Below, in pieces: positions 10,507-21,506 of a stretch of DNA of 36,068 nt. Made by a program: the position numbers and the translations under genes. Location of the stretch: positions 52,247 to 88,314 of the forward strand of contig BFEA01000250.1 of assembly GCA_003427395.1 (NCBI GenBank). Direction: 5' to 3'. This stretch comes from Chara braunii. Taxonomy: Eukaryota > Streptophyta > Charophyceae > Charales > Characeae. The notes under the pieces are model-generated. The model ran no database searches, was not told where the DNA came from, and worked only from the letters and a program-made list of their open reading frames with translations. Positions within the stretch are counted from its first letter, which is position 1, and each line of letters opens with the position of its first letter.

Positions 10507-11751
10507 ACTGAGATGTATGCAAATCCGACCTTAGCTTTGAATTTGGTGATATCTCACTGAAGGGGGTATATAGGGTATAAGCGAGGTGCAAAGGGGCTTA
10601 GGGGCTTCTAAGGGTTGGAAGGGGTGTTATATAATTTAATGTTTTGTTTGTATTTTCTATTTTAAATGTCATAGCGAATTTATAGGTGATCCTCAGCCGA
10701 CAGTTGTTTGATTTGCCATTTTGCATAACACAGTTGTTGTTGTTGTTGTTTTTTGCATTAGGGTTGTTCGGGACTTTGACCACGACTTTGCCCGGACCTG
10801 GCCCGACCAAGACACCCAATCCTGTTTGAGGTAACCGGGCGGCCCAACTCATAGCCTAACAATACTTCATTTTTTTTTATTAAAATTGCCTAGTGCCCAA
10901 GGCTAAAAACACAATTATACGAAGTACTATGATGGTCGGGAGCCCTTAGGTCTTACACCTGCAATCTCATGCTACAACCAATTGAGATGACGACTGGTGA
11001 TGATGGAGACGTACCTTCGATGGATTTTGTTGGACCTAACGCAGAAAATGTTCCCCACAAGTTTCACACTTTTCGTATGGGTACGCAATTGTTTAACACT
11101 ATTCTCATGACAACGACAAGTATGATTATTGTGATCATGCAATGAGAAGCTTAAGTGCTCATTGTTGTTCCTCTTTCGAGGATTATAGAGGGGCGTCAAG
11201 TTCGCTTGTTCGTTATGTTAGGAGTTATAATAAATGGGCGTTGTCAAAAAAAAGGCTACCAAATTAACAAGGAGGTGAAGGAAATGAAAATGAACTTGCA
11301 ACATAGCGGGACTACATTCAAAACAATATGATGTAAAGGGGGGACAAAAATAAAGAGAATAGTAGAAAGGAGGAAGAAAAGCAAAAGTCAGAAGAAGAGT
11401 TAATGAATTAAAAAGGAAGGAAAAGCAACAAATGCAAAAATATTGAGTGAGACAAAGAAAGAAAGGTAGGGTTATCGATATACAACTTTATATCCGCTTA
11501 TATGAATTGTGTGACAGAGATCATGAAGTTGTGAAGCTAAAGGATCAAGTGGATGAAAAGAGAACACAAAAACATTTATATCCCCAGTGTCAAAGAACCT
11601 CAGAAGAAGCATGAAAATCTCAGTTAACATACTGAAACTTCACAAAAAAAATAAATAAATGTAAATCGAGATGAGGTAAGAAAGTGATATTCGAATATGT
11701 TTATGTATAATTGTTTCTCTACTATATACACCTCGACATATGATAGTTTAA

Positions 11752-12221
11752 ACATTGAAATTGTTTATTCAATAACAGAACAAGGAGTGACAAATACGTT
11801 TAACACAAAAGTAATCCTTTGAGCGACAACCATGTACAAATGTTTAGATAAAGATAAAACTATAATTATCGATCACAATCCTAATGGTAATTTTTTGTGC
11901 AGAAAACGTTCCTATAAACAAAGATTCAAGTTGTATATGATAATGTGGATCATCATGTCAAAGTTGTTTACGAATATTATGTTGATACATTGAAATTGTT
12001 TATTCAATTACAAGACAGGGAGTGACAAATACGTCCAACACAAAAGTAATCCTTTGAGCGACAACCATGTACAAATGTTTAGATAAAGATAAAACTATAA
12101 TTATTGATCACAATCCTAATGATCATTTTTTGTGCAGAAAACGTCCCTCGAAACAAAGATTCAAGTTGTATATGATAATGTAGATCATCATGTCGAAGTT
12201 GTTTACGGAGATTATGTTGAT
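11752..12221 (+). repeat. Tandem duplication, 235-bp unit
   Basis: 11752-11986 and 11987-12221 are head-to-tail copies. Long identical stretches include ACACAAAAGTAATCCTTTGA, ATGTACAAATGTTTAGATAA and CAAAGATTCAAGTTGTATAT. The differences are mostly single transitions, which suggests a fairly recent event. No open frame crosses the unit. Confidence 0.92.
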
Positions 12222-12676
12222 GTTTATCAATAAAAAGAAAGTGAAAAAATAGTTCATCATCTTGAGGAAAATGATGCAGTAATGATCTGGATGTGGAAGT
12301 GATTCTTTGTTAGAATGTCATATTTCTTTTATTGGTTGGTAAGAGTATGTGGACTACTAAATAGTTGAATGTATAGATTTTCAAAGTTTATGAATGTATG
12401 AAGTTTTAAAAGGCGGGCAATGTTTCTAAGCTTGTCGAGCATATCAATAATAAATTTAAACCCCCATAGGTTAATTGCATATCCATAATAGTAAGTGGTA
12501 AGCATATTATGGTTTCAAGTTTAGACTGAAAAATAAATAATCATTAGTCGTATGAGATTGCAATTTTATTTTCAGAGTAATTGCAATGATTTATCAAAAA
12601 GGCTTTAATGAGAGTTATAATTGTTTGGATAGAGCCTCATAGAGGATATATGATAGTTAATACATAAAAGTGTTTC

Positions 12677-12970
12677 ATATGTGAAGTCTTAACCCTATTG
12701 GATTTGAGATCCTGCAAAACTTTTGTCTTATGCCTCATATTATACTATCCAATGATGTTGGATACATTTGTATAAACTACTACAAAGTAATATATATACA
12801 AATTTCTTCGAGCTTGAGGATGAAATCCGAGTCCAACAACTATAATAATGTTGGCTTTGTAGGTGAAGTCCTAACTCTATGAAATTGAAGTCTTGACAAA
12901 CTTTTGTCTTATCTCTCGTATTGTACTATGCAACCATGTTGGATGTATTTGTCAAAATAATATACGTATA
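12677..12970 (+). repeat. Older tandem duplication, about 182-bp spacing
   Basis: 12681-12796 and 12863-12970 share GTGAAGTC, CTAAC/TTAACC, AAACTTTTGTCTTAT and ATGTTGGAT. They are diverged at about a quarter of positions and independent of the 235-bp duplication upstream. Confidence 0.7.
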
Positions 12971-14144
12971 GTTCCCTTTGAGATTTATGATATAATATAA
13001 GAACTGCAATAGTTTGAAAAACGTTAACAAAAAAGAAGTTCAAATTAAATTGTATCATGTTATGGTTTAAAATTCTCGTTATGACTAAATATATTCAAAC
13101 TTTAAAGGAACCGACATTAGATTATGTATGTATATCACATATGCTAAATATTGCTACAAATTTAAAATTTTAATATTAGAGTAAAATATATAGGTTAGCA
13201 AGTTGCTTGATTGGTATAAAAAAATATGTAAGAATAAAGAAAGTATCGATAGGAAAATCGTCAATTCATCCTATGACATTAAATAAAGACATAGTAAATT
13301 TCTTTGTGGCGATATATTGAGAATACTTGTGTAATTTTATGATACATTCAAACAAACGGGGAAACAAATATCAAAGTTAATCATAAAGGTTAGGTAGCGA
13401 TCCATACACAACTGCTTACATGTATGAGCGTACGAATTTGTACTCGTACAAAGGCGCCATGTATATATATATATATTTTTATGGATGTGTTGGTTACTAG
13501 TGTCCATGCACCTTGTATACCTTTAATCAGTCAAAAAACGAAGTTCAAAGACCGATTTCATTTATACACGGTATATGGCTTAAAACACCACTACCTACAA
13601 ATATTTAATGGTTTAATCTCATATATTTATTGATTGGATATAGCCCTTGGAAAAAAAAAAAAAAAAAAAAGTGTGGGTGCGTATGTGTTTTGTTTATGTC
13701 ATGTGTGTTAGTGCGGTGTTTCTGGTGGTCTATATTTGTTCCTCTCAATCACATACACACACACAAACACACATACATTCATATTATTATTGTAGTAAAA
13801 AATAAAAAATTTTCTAATTACTTTTTTTCTCTCTCAAATACTAATAAGAGTTTGAGGTTGGTGCTCATACGAAACACATCAAAATGGTGTTGGCAGTGCC
13901 AAACAATAGAAAAATTTTACAAAAATAGGTCAAATTATCTATGATTAGATTATTATAAAACAAATTAGCAGTGGCTAAACGATTATTGATCAGCAATAGA
14001 ATTATCATCAAAACACTCAAAAAACCCAACCATCCCACATTCCGCAGTAATGGTGGATAATCATATCTTTTTGAAATGTTCAACCGTTGTTTCATAACAT
14101 ATTTGTTTTACATATATTTTTTATTACGTTTTTCTTTTGTTCCC

Positions 14145-14240
14145 CTTACGTTTTACGTACATAACATATGATGTGACCATGTACTCGGTAACGTACGTAA
14201 AATATTCGTACGTTATGTACGGAAAGACCTCGTACACGTA
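14145..14240. repeat. ACGTAC palindrome cluster
   Basis: Six ACGTAC- or CGTACG-like words occur in under 100 bases. ACGTACATAAC (14155-14165) is the inverse of GTTATGTACG (14212-14221), giving a possible cruciform in an AT-rich setting. Confidence 0.55.
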
Positions 14241-16457
14241 AGCGTGACAACCTAACATTAAAGATGTGATTGTTCGTTCAGCCTCATGAAAACTTATGAT
14301 CACCACAAACTGCTCAACTTTAGTGTTATAAAAAAATTGATTCTATTTGAGTTTACCTTTACGTTCACATATGAGGCAAATGTGCTTTTAAAAAAAAAAT
14401 CGATAGACCGACGAAAAGATTGTCAATGCCCTCATTTAATATATCTTTCAATCAATTTTTGACATATTTTGAAGAATAGAGTGTATGATATATGTTCATT
14501 GATGACGTGATGTTTTTTTATGGAGTTTTTAAATCATTTAAAATTATATCTTCAACATATTCGTCGTAATTTTTTATGTTTTTACCTAAGATTCTCACGG
14601 TGAAAAACAAAAATATCATAAATGAAATGAGTAGCAAGTGATAAATCTACTAAAATATGTTTAAAATCGGTTATAATTTGTCTAATACATAAAATCCACA
14701 GATATTCAACTTTCATCAGGGGTTATTCGTCTTACATTTGTCCTTTTATTGGATCTCCTTACAAAGGATTAATCGACCTTTATAATATATGTTCCTCGAT
14801 TTTTTGTAAATATCAGACAATCAACTTAAAATTTTATATTTGTATTTCTTTGTCTTACATAGCTATTTACCTATGTTTCCTTATTATATTGATTTTTAAG
14901 CATGAAATTTGACAATTTTTACATCTTCGTTGTTTAAACATCAATTTACATAACCAACAATTAAGAGAAAAAGCAAAATATGACAAAATAATAAAACAAC
15001 TAGATTTTAAACAAAGTAAAATTTATGGTTGATTAAATGTAAAACGCTTATGAGCTCTAATATTTATATTTGTCTACATATTAATTGAAATCAATCAATT
15101 CAAGATAAATAAAACTATCTGATGATATTTTATACCCTCGATAAGATTTTGTGAGGGTTTGACTTAGAGTGGTTTTAATTATAGTATACACAAGTTTGAC
15201 TTTTAGTTAAACATCATAACAGTTGAATGCTTTCTTAAGTTTGTTATGATTGTCAATTGTCAAATAGTTTAACTACGACAATTAAATTCATAAAATAGAT
15301 CGTTAGATATAATCCTTCCGTTCACAATTCATAGTGATTCATTCTGTAAGATATTTTTCCTTCTTAAAATATCATGATGAACCTCTACTGAATTCTCAAG
15401 GGTCTTTTGATAATAAGTCTCACTTACTGATGATATTATATTTCTTAAAATAATAAAAACATATTTTTTTCACTCATGTTATCGTTAGTGTTTATGATAA
15501 AAAGTTTGAATTTTAGTTCACCAATCATCCTTCATAGTCTCATTTACCAATAATTCCACAACTATGCACACCTACCCAATTAATCTCATTTCAACCTTTC
15601 ATTGCTCAGTCAATACATAACCCTCATTTTACCTTTTTTTTATACGCCCACACAATCATTTTTTTGCATGTTCGTTACCATCGCAATACTGATTTTCCTT
15701 GACGGGTTTATCTAACAACCATCAATAGGCATTCATGAGTTATGTAGATCGAGAAACAAGGAGAAAAACAGAAAACGAAAAGAAACAAAAACAGTTTTTA
15801 TCACTAAAAGGTGATATTTTTGAACCGCCATAATGCAAGGTAGGACCGAGTTTCTTGTTATTGTTACTTCAAAGTCGATTTCTTGACGATAATATAGGTA
15901 ACCTATGATAACTTTTTAATTTTTTTTTTTTTAATTTGAAAAACATCGCCACGATGGCAATTCAACAAAAAAATATAGAAGGTTACCGTGAAAATTGGTA
16001 TAAGTAAATGAAGGATTGCAACAAGTATCAGCGGCGGTCGCCGCCACATGGAGTATTAGGAACGAGATAAAATGGAGAACAAAAAGTAAAAAACAAGGTG
16101 CATGTCTCTTTCGGCAGTAACATTAATTCAGATTTACCCTCTTGATGGGGTTAATGATGCAGGAATATGAAACACATAGAGGGACCTTGCGATGTCAGAT
16201 TAAGAGACAAGGAGAATATTACTACAAACAGAAGGGTAGAGGGAAGCTAGCGAGGACCACGATGTGGAGCGCATCCGCCCACGAGCGAGCGAGGGCCCTC
16301 CCGGCCGCGTCATGCAGGATAAACTTAGGCTTTCAACCTTTTAGAGACAACTCAGGGACGACACGATAACCCGCGCCGACCCTTCGCCGCTTCGGCCGAG
16401 TGCGCCAACTGTACATCCCGCGGTCCCCTACGACAGGATAGGTTCTTGCGGGGCACA

Positions 16458-16465
16458 ACTTACCT
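16458..16465 (-). promoter_or_regulatory. 5' splice-donor-like site of element P copy 1
   Basis: AG|GTAAGT on the minus strand (boundary between 16464 and 16463), about 70 bases downstream of the TATA box and just after the conserved hairpin. The same donor is at 33525 in copy 2. Confidence 0.4.
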
Positions 16466-16531
16466 TCCCTAAGTGGCTGTCACCACCCTTAGGGGCGTAT
16501 CCCCGCCGAGCTACCAACCCACCTGCGAAGG

Positions 16532-16539
16532 CTTTTATA
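16532..16539 (-). promoter_or_regulatory. TATA box of element P copy 1
   Basis: TATAAAAG on the minus strand, followed by CCTTCGCA exactly as in copy 2 at 33446. Conservation between inverted copies 17 kb apart supports function in the parent element. Confidence 0.55.
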
Positions 16540-17021
16540 ATGCAATTGCAGAGGTAGGTCGGCCGAGGGCGTTTGCTCGTTCGCTGTAGCATAGGTACGC
16601 ATGGTTAAATGCCGACGTGGACCCGAACGTCGTTTGTCCGTGGGGCGCTGATCTCCCAAGAATCAGAACGGACGATGGTCGACTAGGACGTGAAATTCCA
16701 AGCGTGAGAAAATCTCAATCAATCCTAGTCCCTTCTTTCGGAGACAATCAAGAGTTAAGCAGACAAAACACTTTCAAAACAAAACTTAGGTCAACGTAAG
16801 TTGACTTATCTTCTGACAACATCCTATATACAATACAATCATGCATACGGCAAGGTTGACTTGACTTCAATCAACACTTATAAAAAAAAACGACGCTCAG
16901 AAAGCGTCTGATCGAATCATCTTCATTTTATCTCTCAATTAGTTGGACTGACACAACTCTTTAACTTGATGAGATGCATTGCCAAGTTCTTTCATTCCGC
17001 CCCATATGAGCCGCCAAGAAC

Positions 17022-17291
17022 TTAACGCCTTCCGTGAATAACACATGTCCATCCCCTAGGAGGTGGTCTGGGATACCCCTCGTCCTCGCTCGAGGAAACC
17101 TCGGATCTCAGAAGTCGGGGTGACTCCACCACAACAGTATGGTATCCCCCCGCATGAGCGATCCACTCCGAGTCGTTAGCAGGGACGGCCCCTAAGGCAG
17201 CGAGCCCCCGCCTCAGATGCCTCCTAGGAAAAGGATACGTGTCTACCACAGCAGACAATATGGTCCTTTGTCGCCTGACGTCAAGGGCAAC
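17022..17291 (-). CDS. Unidentified short open reading frame
   Basis: About 90 codons open on the minus strand between a TAA upstream and a TAA at the end, with no ATG near the start. Composition is protein-like: a Pro/Arg-rich N-terminal part, SEVSSSEDEGYPRPPPRGW near the C-terminus, and no membrane segment. It lies upstream of the minus-strand promoter element P copy 1. It overlaps short inverted repeats (for example CCTCGCTCGAGG near 17088), so it may be a fragment of a mobile-element gene or chance in GC-rich DNA. I do not recognise it. Confidence 0.2.
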   Translation of the reverse strand, partial: VALDVRRQRTILSAVVDTYPFPRRHLRRGLAALGAVPANDSEWIAHAGGYHTVVVESPRLLRSEVSSSEDEGYPRPPPRGWTCVIHGRR

Positions 17292-18050
17292 TTAGAGGAA
17301 GAAAAGGGGATCACAGAAGAGAAAGTCATTTTGACAGACGGGCATAGACGGAGGGGGTCATTCGGGAAAGAACGGGCGTCCCCAGGAAAAATCTATGTCC
17401 AATTGATTCCTTCTTCTTTGAGTGATCAAATTCCTTTTCGTCGTCTACTGGTTGTCCTTCCCTTCAACATGCATATGAGAGACAAAAAACAATCATCGTT
17501 CCTTCATTCCCACTGACATGATTAGATCCCTTTTTTTTCAGGCATACTTCTACCTACCTGCACATCAGAGCAAACAACAATTTTAAAAGAAGACAATGCA
17601 ATCTCAAACTTATGTCAGACTTCCATTCACACGAGCAAATACGCATTTCCTCTACCTTTTCAGTGAACATTCAAAAAAACAGGGTCAAGCAAGTGTGGGT
17701 CCACACGGGGGTGAAGGGATCTGAGTCAAACTGGCCTTGAGTGAAAGTGAAGAGACGGTCCACTCAAGAAGACCGTGTAAACTCGCACTCCATAAAAGAT
17801 AACCGTCAACAACGAGTCGCCCGCAAAGCGATCCATACAACTACCTAGAATACTCGCTTGCCGTGACACCCTCTCAACACACAACCACCTCCCAGTAATC
17901 CAATAACACCTTCGCGCTGTCGTCACTCACCCCTAATTTTGTTGTGCCACTACAGCGTCGCACTCACACCACTTTCAAGCACACCACCACTTCGAGGTAC
18001 CTTTCCTGTGCCAATACCAGTCACTGCTTTATATAGTCAGTGCAAGAATA
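17292..18050. other. No supportable gene
   Basis: Mixed composition, no repeat boundary, no structured RNA. Open frames are at most about 100 codons (17217-17516, plus strand) and show nothing recognisable. Confidence 0.45.
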
Positions 18051-18054
18051 CTGT

Positions 18055-18607
18055 CGCCTCCGTTGTGAAAAACCGGCAACGCTTCCGCACCACCAACACT
18101 AAACCCAGTGTCGTTGCCACAAAAATTCGGTAGCGCTTCCTCACCACCGCCGTCAAAGCCAATGTTGTCGCCGCAAAATTTCGGCAGCGCCTCCTCGTCA
18201 CTACCTAGAATGCACTGCCGCCACCACAAAAAAAACGGCAGTGCTTCCTCGACACCGTCAAAAAGCGTCGCCGTTGCCGTGCCAAACAAGCAGAGTCTCC
18301 CCTGCACCGCTTGCCGAAGACTTGCCGCCGTCGTGCAAAACAGGCATAGTCCCCCCCTGCACCGCTTGCTGAAAAACCTGCCGCCGCCGTGCAAAACGGG
18401 CAGAGTTCCCCCTGCACCGCTTGCTGAAAAACTTGCCGCTGTCGCGCAAAACGGGCAGAGTTTCCCCTGCACCGCTTGCTGAAAAACTTATCGCCGCCGT
18501 GCAAAACGGGCAGAGTTTCCCCTGCACCGCTTGCTGAAAAACCTGCCGCCGCCGTGCAAAACGGGCAGAGTTTTCCCTGCACCACTTGCTGAAAAACTTG
18601 TCGTGAA
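18055..18607 (+). repeat. GC-rich minisatellite, 55-bp unit
   Basis: Six well-matched units start at 18279, 18334, 18391, 18446, 18501 and 18556 with spacings of 55, 57, 55, 55 and 55. Each holds GCAAAACGGGCAGAG, CCCCTGCACCGCTTGC and TGAAAAAC. More diverged units of about 57 bp extend upstream to about 18055. Since 55 is not a multiple of three and stops are rare, open frames of 116-172 codons appear on both strands. They are by-products of the array, not genes. Confidence 0.92.
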
Positions 18608-19201
18608 CAGCAGCACCTCCTCCTGGCACCCCGCAGCACGGTGGCTATGGCAGCCTCTCCTCTCCTCACCTCGCTGAGATGGCGGCTATGGCCGTGTTTC
18701 ACAGCTATGGCCACCTCAAACAATCCTCCTCCCTCACTTGCAGACCTCCACTCAGCTCTCTCTCACCCCGCCAGCAGCTCCTCCTCCAGCAGCACGATGC
18801 TGCTCTCCACTCCACACTCAATCAGAATGTGGGCAGCACCTCAACTGAGTGAGGATGTTGTTGGGCAGACCTACTTTTATAGTTGGGCTGGAGTGGTGAG
18901 CAGCCACTTGGGGCTCAGCCAAAAAACGGGGCTGAGCCTGACCCTCGATCTGAACTTCGATCGAGGGCTGGGAATCTTGATGTTCTACTAGGAACATCAG
19001 GTCCCAGGCTTTGGCAATGCACCCGGCCACCACCCCCGGCCAGAGGCATTTGCTAATGGGTGAACCCAGCCATCTGCAACAGTCTGTTGAACTAAACAGA
19101 CTGTTGTCACCTCTGCATCCAGAGGCTTCCAAGGCCCGAACCTGGCCTACGACCGCGACCATGTTCGCGGCCATGGCATTTCTCCTCCCCATTTCCCTTC
19201 T

Positions 19202-19239
19202 TTTCTTTTCTTTTCTTCTCCCTTTTTTTTTTTTTTTTT
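19202..19239. repeat. Pyrimidine tract and poly(T)
   Basis: TTTTC repeats followed by about 19 T residues; possible inverted poly(A) tail. A poly(G) run of about 13 lies at 19456. Confidence 0.7.
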
Positions 19240-19634
19240 TCCACCCCTTCATTTTTTTGTGAGGGTGCAACTCGCGGTGCGAAACGAACGGCCGCCCCCC
19301 CCCAGTCATTTCTTAGAGTCGAGCTAGTGTCAAGCTCAACTGGGTCTTCTTCCCCTGCCTTGCTCCTGTACTTGGGCGCCTATGGCGCCAGGTACGGCGC
19401 TGTTCTGCAACCCGTTGCTCAAACGAACGGGCGCAGACTGGTCTTCAGCTGTAAGGGGGGGGGGGGGAACCTTTCTCTTTCTCTCTCTGCAGCCGACGGT
19501 CGCAACTGTTCGTCGCAAAGGGAAAACACCCAAAGCGTGTGCAGAGAGTCCTTCGTAACTTTCTCCAAGGCCCTAAGACCTGCCCCCGAATGTTGCCACT
19601 TTTTGTGGCATATTCATTCAATTTTGCCCATTCT

Positions 19635-19671
19635 GTGATGAGTCGGTGGAAGCCCGACGAAACAGTCTATC
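19635..19671 (+). ncRNA. Hammerhead-like core, copy 2 (degenerate)
   Basis: This copy keeps stem II GTCGG/CCGAC, the GAAAC block and ACAGTCTATC at stem III, but the first core block reads GTGATGA rather than CTGATGA (C3 changed). The base before the cleavage-site U is changed as well. Loss of C3 usually cripples hammerhead cleavage. Notably TGTGAT just before stem II and ATCACA after stem III are perfectly complementary, giving an alternative outer helix. It sits inside hairpin island 1. Confidence 0.5.
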
Positions 19672-19871
19672 ACAATCAAGTTTTTTTTTACCTTTCTGTA
19701 TCCCGTTCGTCTAGAACGAACGGGTGCCCAACATCAAGCACCAAAAAAAAAAAAACAAAAATTTAAACAAAATCTAAGAAAAGAAAAAAATCAGAATCTA
19801 GAAAAAAATCTAAATCACAATCTAAACAAAAAAGAAGAAAATAAGAAAGAAAAAGAAAAAAACCCTACTTA

Positions 19872-20422
19872 AGGTCCCGCTAGACACTCCTAAAAGTGCC
19901 TGTTCTCAGGATTGCGTCTTGGTTGCACGCAATCCTAAATCCAATTTTGAGATCGAAAATGTGAAAACGGCGTTAGGACGAGTCCTAAAGGATTTAGGAT
20001 TCCCCAGGCAAAATCGTCATAAATTTTCCAGTAGCCCCCGAGCTACTGAAAAGTTTAGGATTTCCGCATTTCACGGAATCATGCGTTGCACGCATGGCAC
20101 CGTCGACACGGAGTTGCTGGTGCAGAAGCGGTCCGTCGGGTCAGTGGTCGGACATCGGAGAGGTTTTCTGCGGGTCGACGGGGGCAACGGCCACGAACGG
20201 TAGCCATTGGCGGGGATTGGACGGACATTGGCAGGAATGGATGGACATTGGCGACGCGGCTGCGTATACACATATGAAAACAGGCCGCGGGAGACCTTTT
20301 AGGACGAATCCTAAAAGATGATTTTTAGGATTGCATGTAACGACGACGCACGAAATCCTAAAAATCCTTTAGGACTCGTTCTAAAAATTTTAGGATTCTT
20401 TTAGGAGTGTCGAACGAGACCC
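19872..20422. mobile_element. PIF/Harbinger- or Tourist-like non-autonomous transposon T2, 551 bp
   Basis: The terminal inverted repeats AGGTCCCGCTAGACACTCC (from 19872) and GGGTCTCGTTCGACACTCC (reverse strand from 20422) match at 21 of 25 positions when extended through TAAAAG. TTA flanks both ends (19869-19871 and 20423-20425), the 3-bp TWA-type duplication expected of PIF/Harbinger. More than ten copies of the subterminal word TTTAGGAT, or its complement ATCCTAAA, crowd both ends and are candidate transposase-binding sites. The interior encodes nothing recognisable (overlapping frames of 63-94 codons). It has inserted into hairpin island 1. Confidence 0.8.
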
Positions 20423-20818
20423 TTACCTTTGCAGCAGAAAAACAGTCGCCCGTTCTCACGAGCGACTATTATGTGTACTGGGGCTGAAATGCCCCAGTCA
20501 CTTCCTGTTGCGCCATGTGGTGCTTCGTTTTAGTTTTAGTCTTCGATTTTTTTTTTTTTTTTCAGTTTCCTCCTGTTGGCTTATGCCAACGGCCAGTTCC
20601 CAGAACGCTGTGTGGCTTTTCAGCCACGCCCCTGCATGCCATGGACCCAAGTTTGATCCCCGTGGGATCGAAAAAATTTTGGATCCTTCCTCGATTTGTG
20701 CATGTCATCCTTATGCAGGGGTCACTTTGATCTGCGCGCGGCAGATTTCAGTCGCGCGATCTTGAGGATCGTGCGGTTGAGATGGACCGTGCCCAACCGC
20801 CTTGGGCTGCTCCAAAAA

Positions 20819-20907
20819 GAGCTGGCCCGGTAGGATGCAACTTCTCAGCTTCGATCCCGATACCTGCCGGGTGACACTCCTGTACCGTAACCTACTGGGC
20901 TAGCTCC
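20819..20907 (-). ncRNA. tRNA-like pol III unit with complementary ends, copy 1
   Basis: Read on the minus strand it starts GGAGCTAGCCCAGTAGGTT, containing the A box TAGCCCAGTAGG. It has a B-box-like GGGATCGAAGC and ends GGGCCAGCTC followed by TTTTT (20818-20814), a pol III terminator. The two ends pair at 9 of 10 positions. Copies at 22768-22856 and 24282-24363 have the same plan. It is either a short tRNA-derived SINE or a family of small structured RNAs; a normal cloverleaf does not form. Confidence 0.5.
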
Positions 20908-20954
20908 TACCACGGTAGAAAAGCTTGCCCAGTAGTTATTCATCGTGTCGGGGC

Positions 20955-21055
20955 TGTGCAGGCCCCGCCTGCCTATGGCCTCGCAGGCCCGGCCTGCCTG
21001 CCCGTCTGTGGCCCTGCAGGCCCTGCCAGCTTATGGCCCTGCACGCTCAGCTGGC
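20955..21055 (+). repeat. Short GC-rich minisatellite
   Basis: Three or four imperfect units of about 30-35 bp, each with GCAGGCC(C/T)(C/G)GCC(T/A)GC and TATGGCC-like words. Contains many GGCC/CAGG palindromes. Confidence 0.6.
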
Positions 21056-21506
21056 CACGTGACCTTGGCATCAGCATGTTAACCCCCTAGCTCGGTGTCA
21101 ACCCTCGCGGCCCTAGAATTAAACCCCATTCTTCTTATTCCCCCTGCGTCGCGGCTCTATACCCGGCACACTCCTCTTTTTAGCCTGCCTAGGCCTTGAA
21201 TCGCGCGGCTGCCAAGCCGCACGACATTATTTTAGGTAGATTAGGTCTAGCTTTAGTTTTTCCATTATCGCACACCCCTGCGGCCTTGTCGGGAACCGCG
21301 GACGACAAGTCGCACCGCTGACTCGTGTTGTTTCAATTGGACGTCAATGACGCCAGACTTTAGGTCTCTCAGTCATAGGGTTGGTCTAAATAAACTTTGG
21401 CAACGTCAACCTCGTCAAGTCTCCCAATCCAAAAAAAGGTCGGGCAGTATCTGTCCTTAAGAACCTCGGGCAAAAACCCTCATAGGGGTTTCTGTCCCGA
21501 CAGCAA

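Larger units (their letters stand above)
11200..16130. other. AT-rich gene-free domain
   Basis: About 5 kb of clearly AT-rich DNA between GC-richer flanks. It contains two tandem duplications (listed separately), a poly(A) run near 13651, a GT-rich tract facing an AC-rich tract (13680-13775) and a cluster of ACGTAC palindromes near 14.2 kb. Open frames do not exceed about 100 codons. From 14240 to 16130 I see nothing else. Confidence 0.6.
16300..16620 (-). mobile_element. Promoter/leader element P, copy 1 (minus strand)
   Basis: This segment is the inverted homologue of 33350-33690. Read on the minus strand, shared features in order are GGCCGACCTACCTCT-like upstream sequence, TATAAAAGCCTTCGC, an A-box-like TAGCTCGGCGGGG, a hairpin whose loop side GGTGGTGACAGCC is identical in both copies, and GGTAAGTTGT. 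The layout looks like the promoter and start of the 5' untranslated region of a retroelement, perhaps part of an LTR. No matching LTR partner or coding region was found. Confidence 0.6.
18788..21506. other. Hairpin-dense GC-rich island 1
   Basis: Short perfect inverted repeats with 3-9-base loops follow one another: 18788-18804, 18912-18938, 18942-18967, 18978-18999, 19077-19106 (12-bp stem), 19110-19125, 19153-19170, 19375-19389, 19411-19431, 19702-19724, 20477-20498, 20575-20590, 20612-20627, 20655-20669, 20730-20746, 20791-20807, 21205-21220 and 21474-21491. The last is enclosed by a longer stem (GTCGGGCAG 21439-21447 with CTG.CCCGAC 21492-21501). The island is interrupted by transposon T2 and contains hammerhead copy 2. 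It has no convincing protein frame. It looks like DNA copied from a highly structured RNA, or DNA shaped by template switching. Confidence 0.55.

Noticed and set aside
10950-10990. Minus-strand CTCAATTGGTTGTAGCA as the D-arm of a tRNA
   Set aside because: The D-arm resemblance is good, but no B box or acceptor pairing was found downstream, so it was not listed as a gene.
16250-16620. GC-rich segment as an rRNA fragment
   Set aside because: It has rRNA-like GC content and hairpins, but none of the universally conserved rRNA words; homology to 33.4 kb shows it is a dispersed element.
18029-18723. Minus-strand frames of 123-172 codons resembling a Cys/Phe repeat protein
   Set aside because: They are the three phases of a 55-bp minisatellite; no phase is favoured and both strands are equally open.
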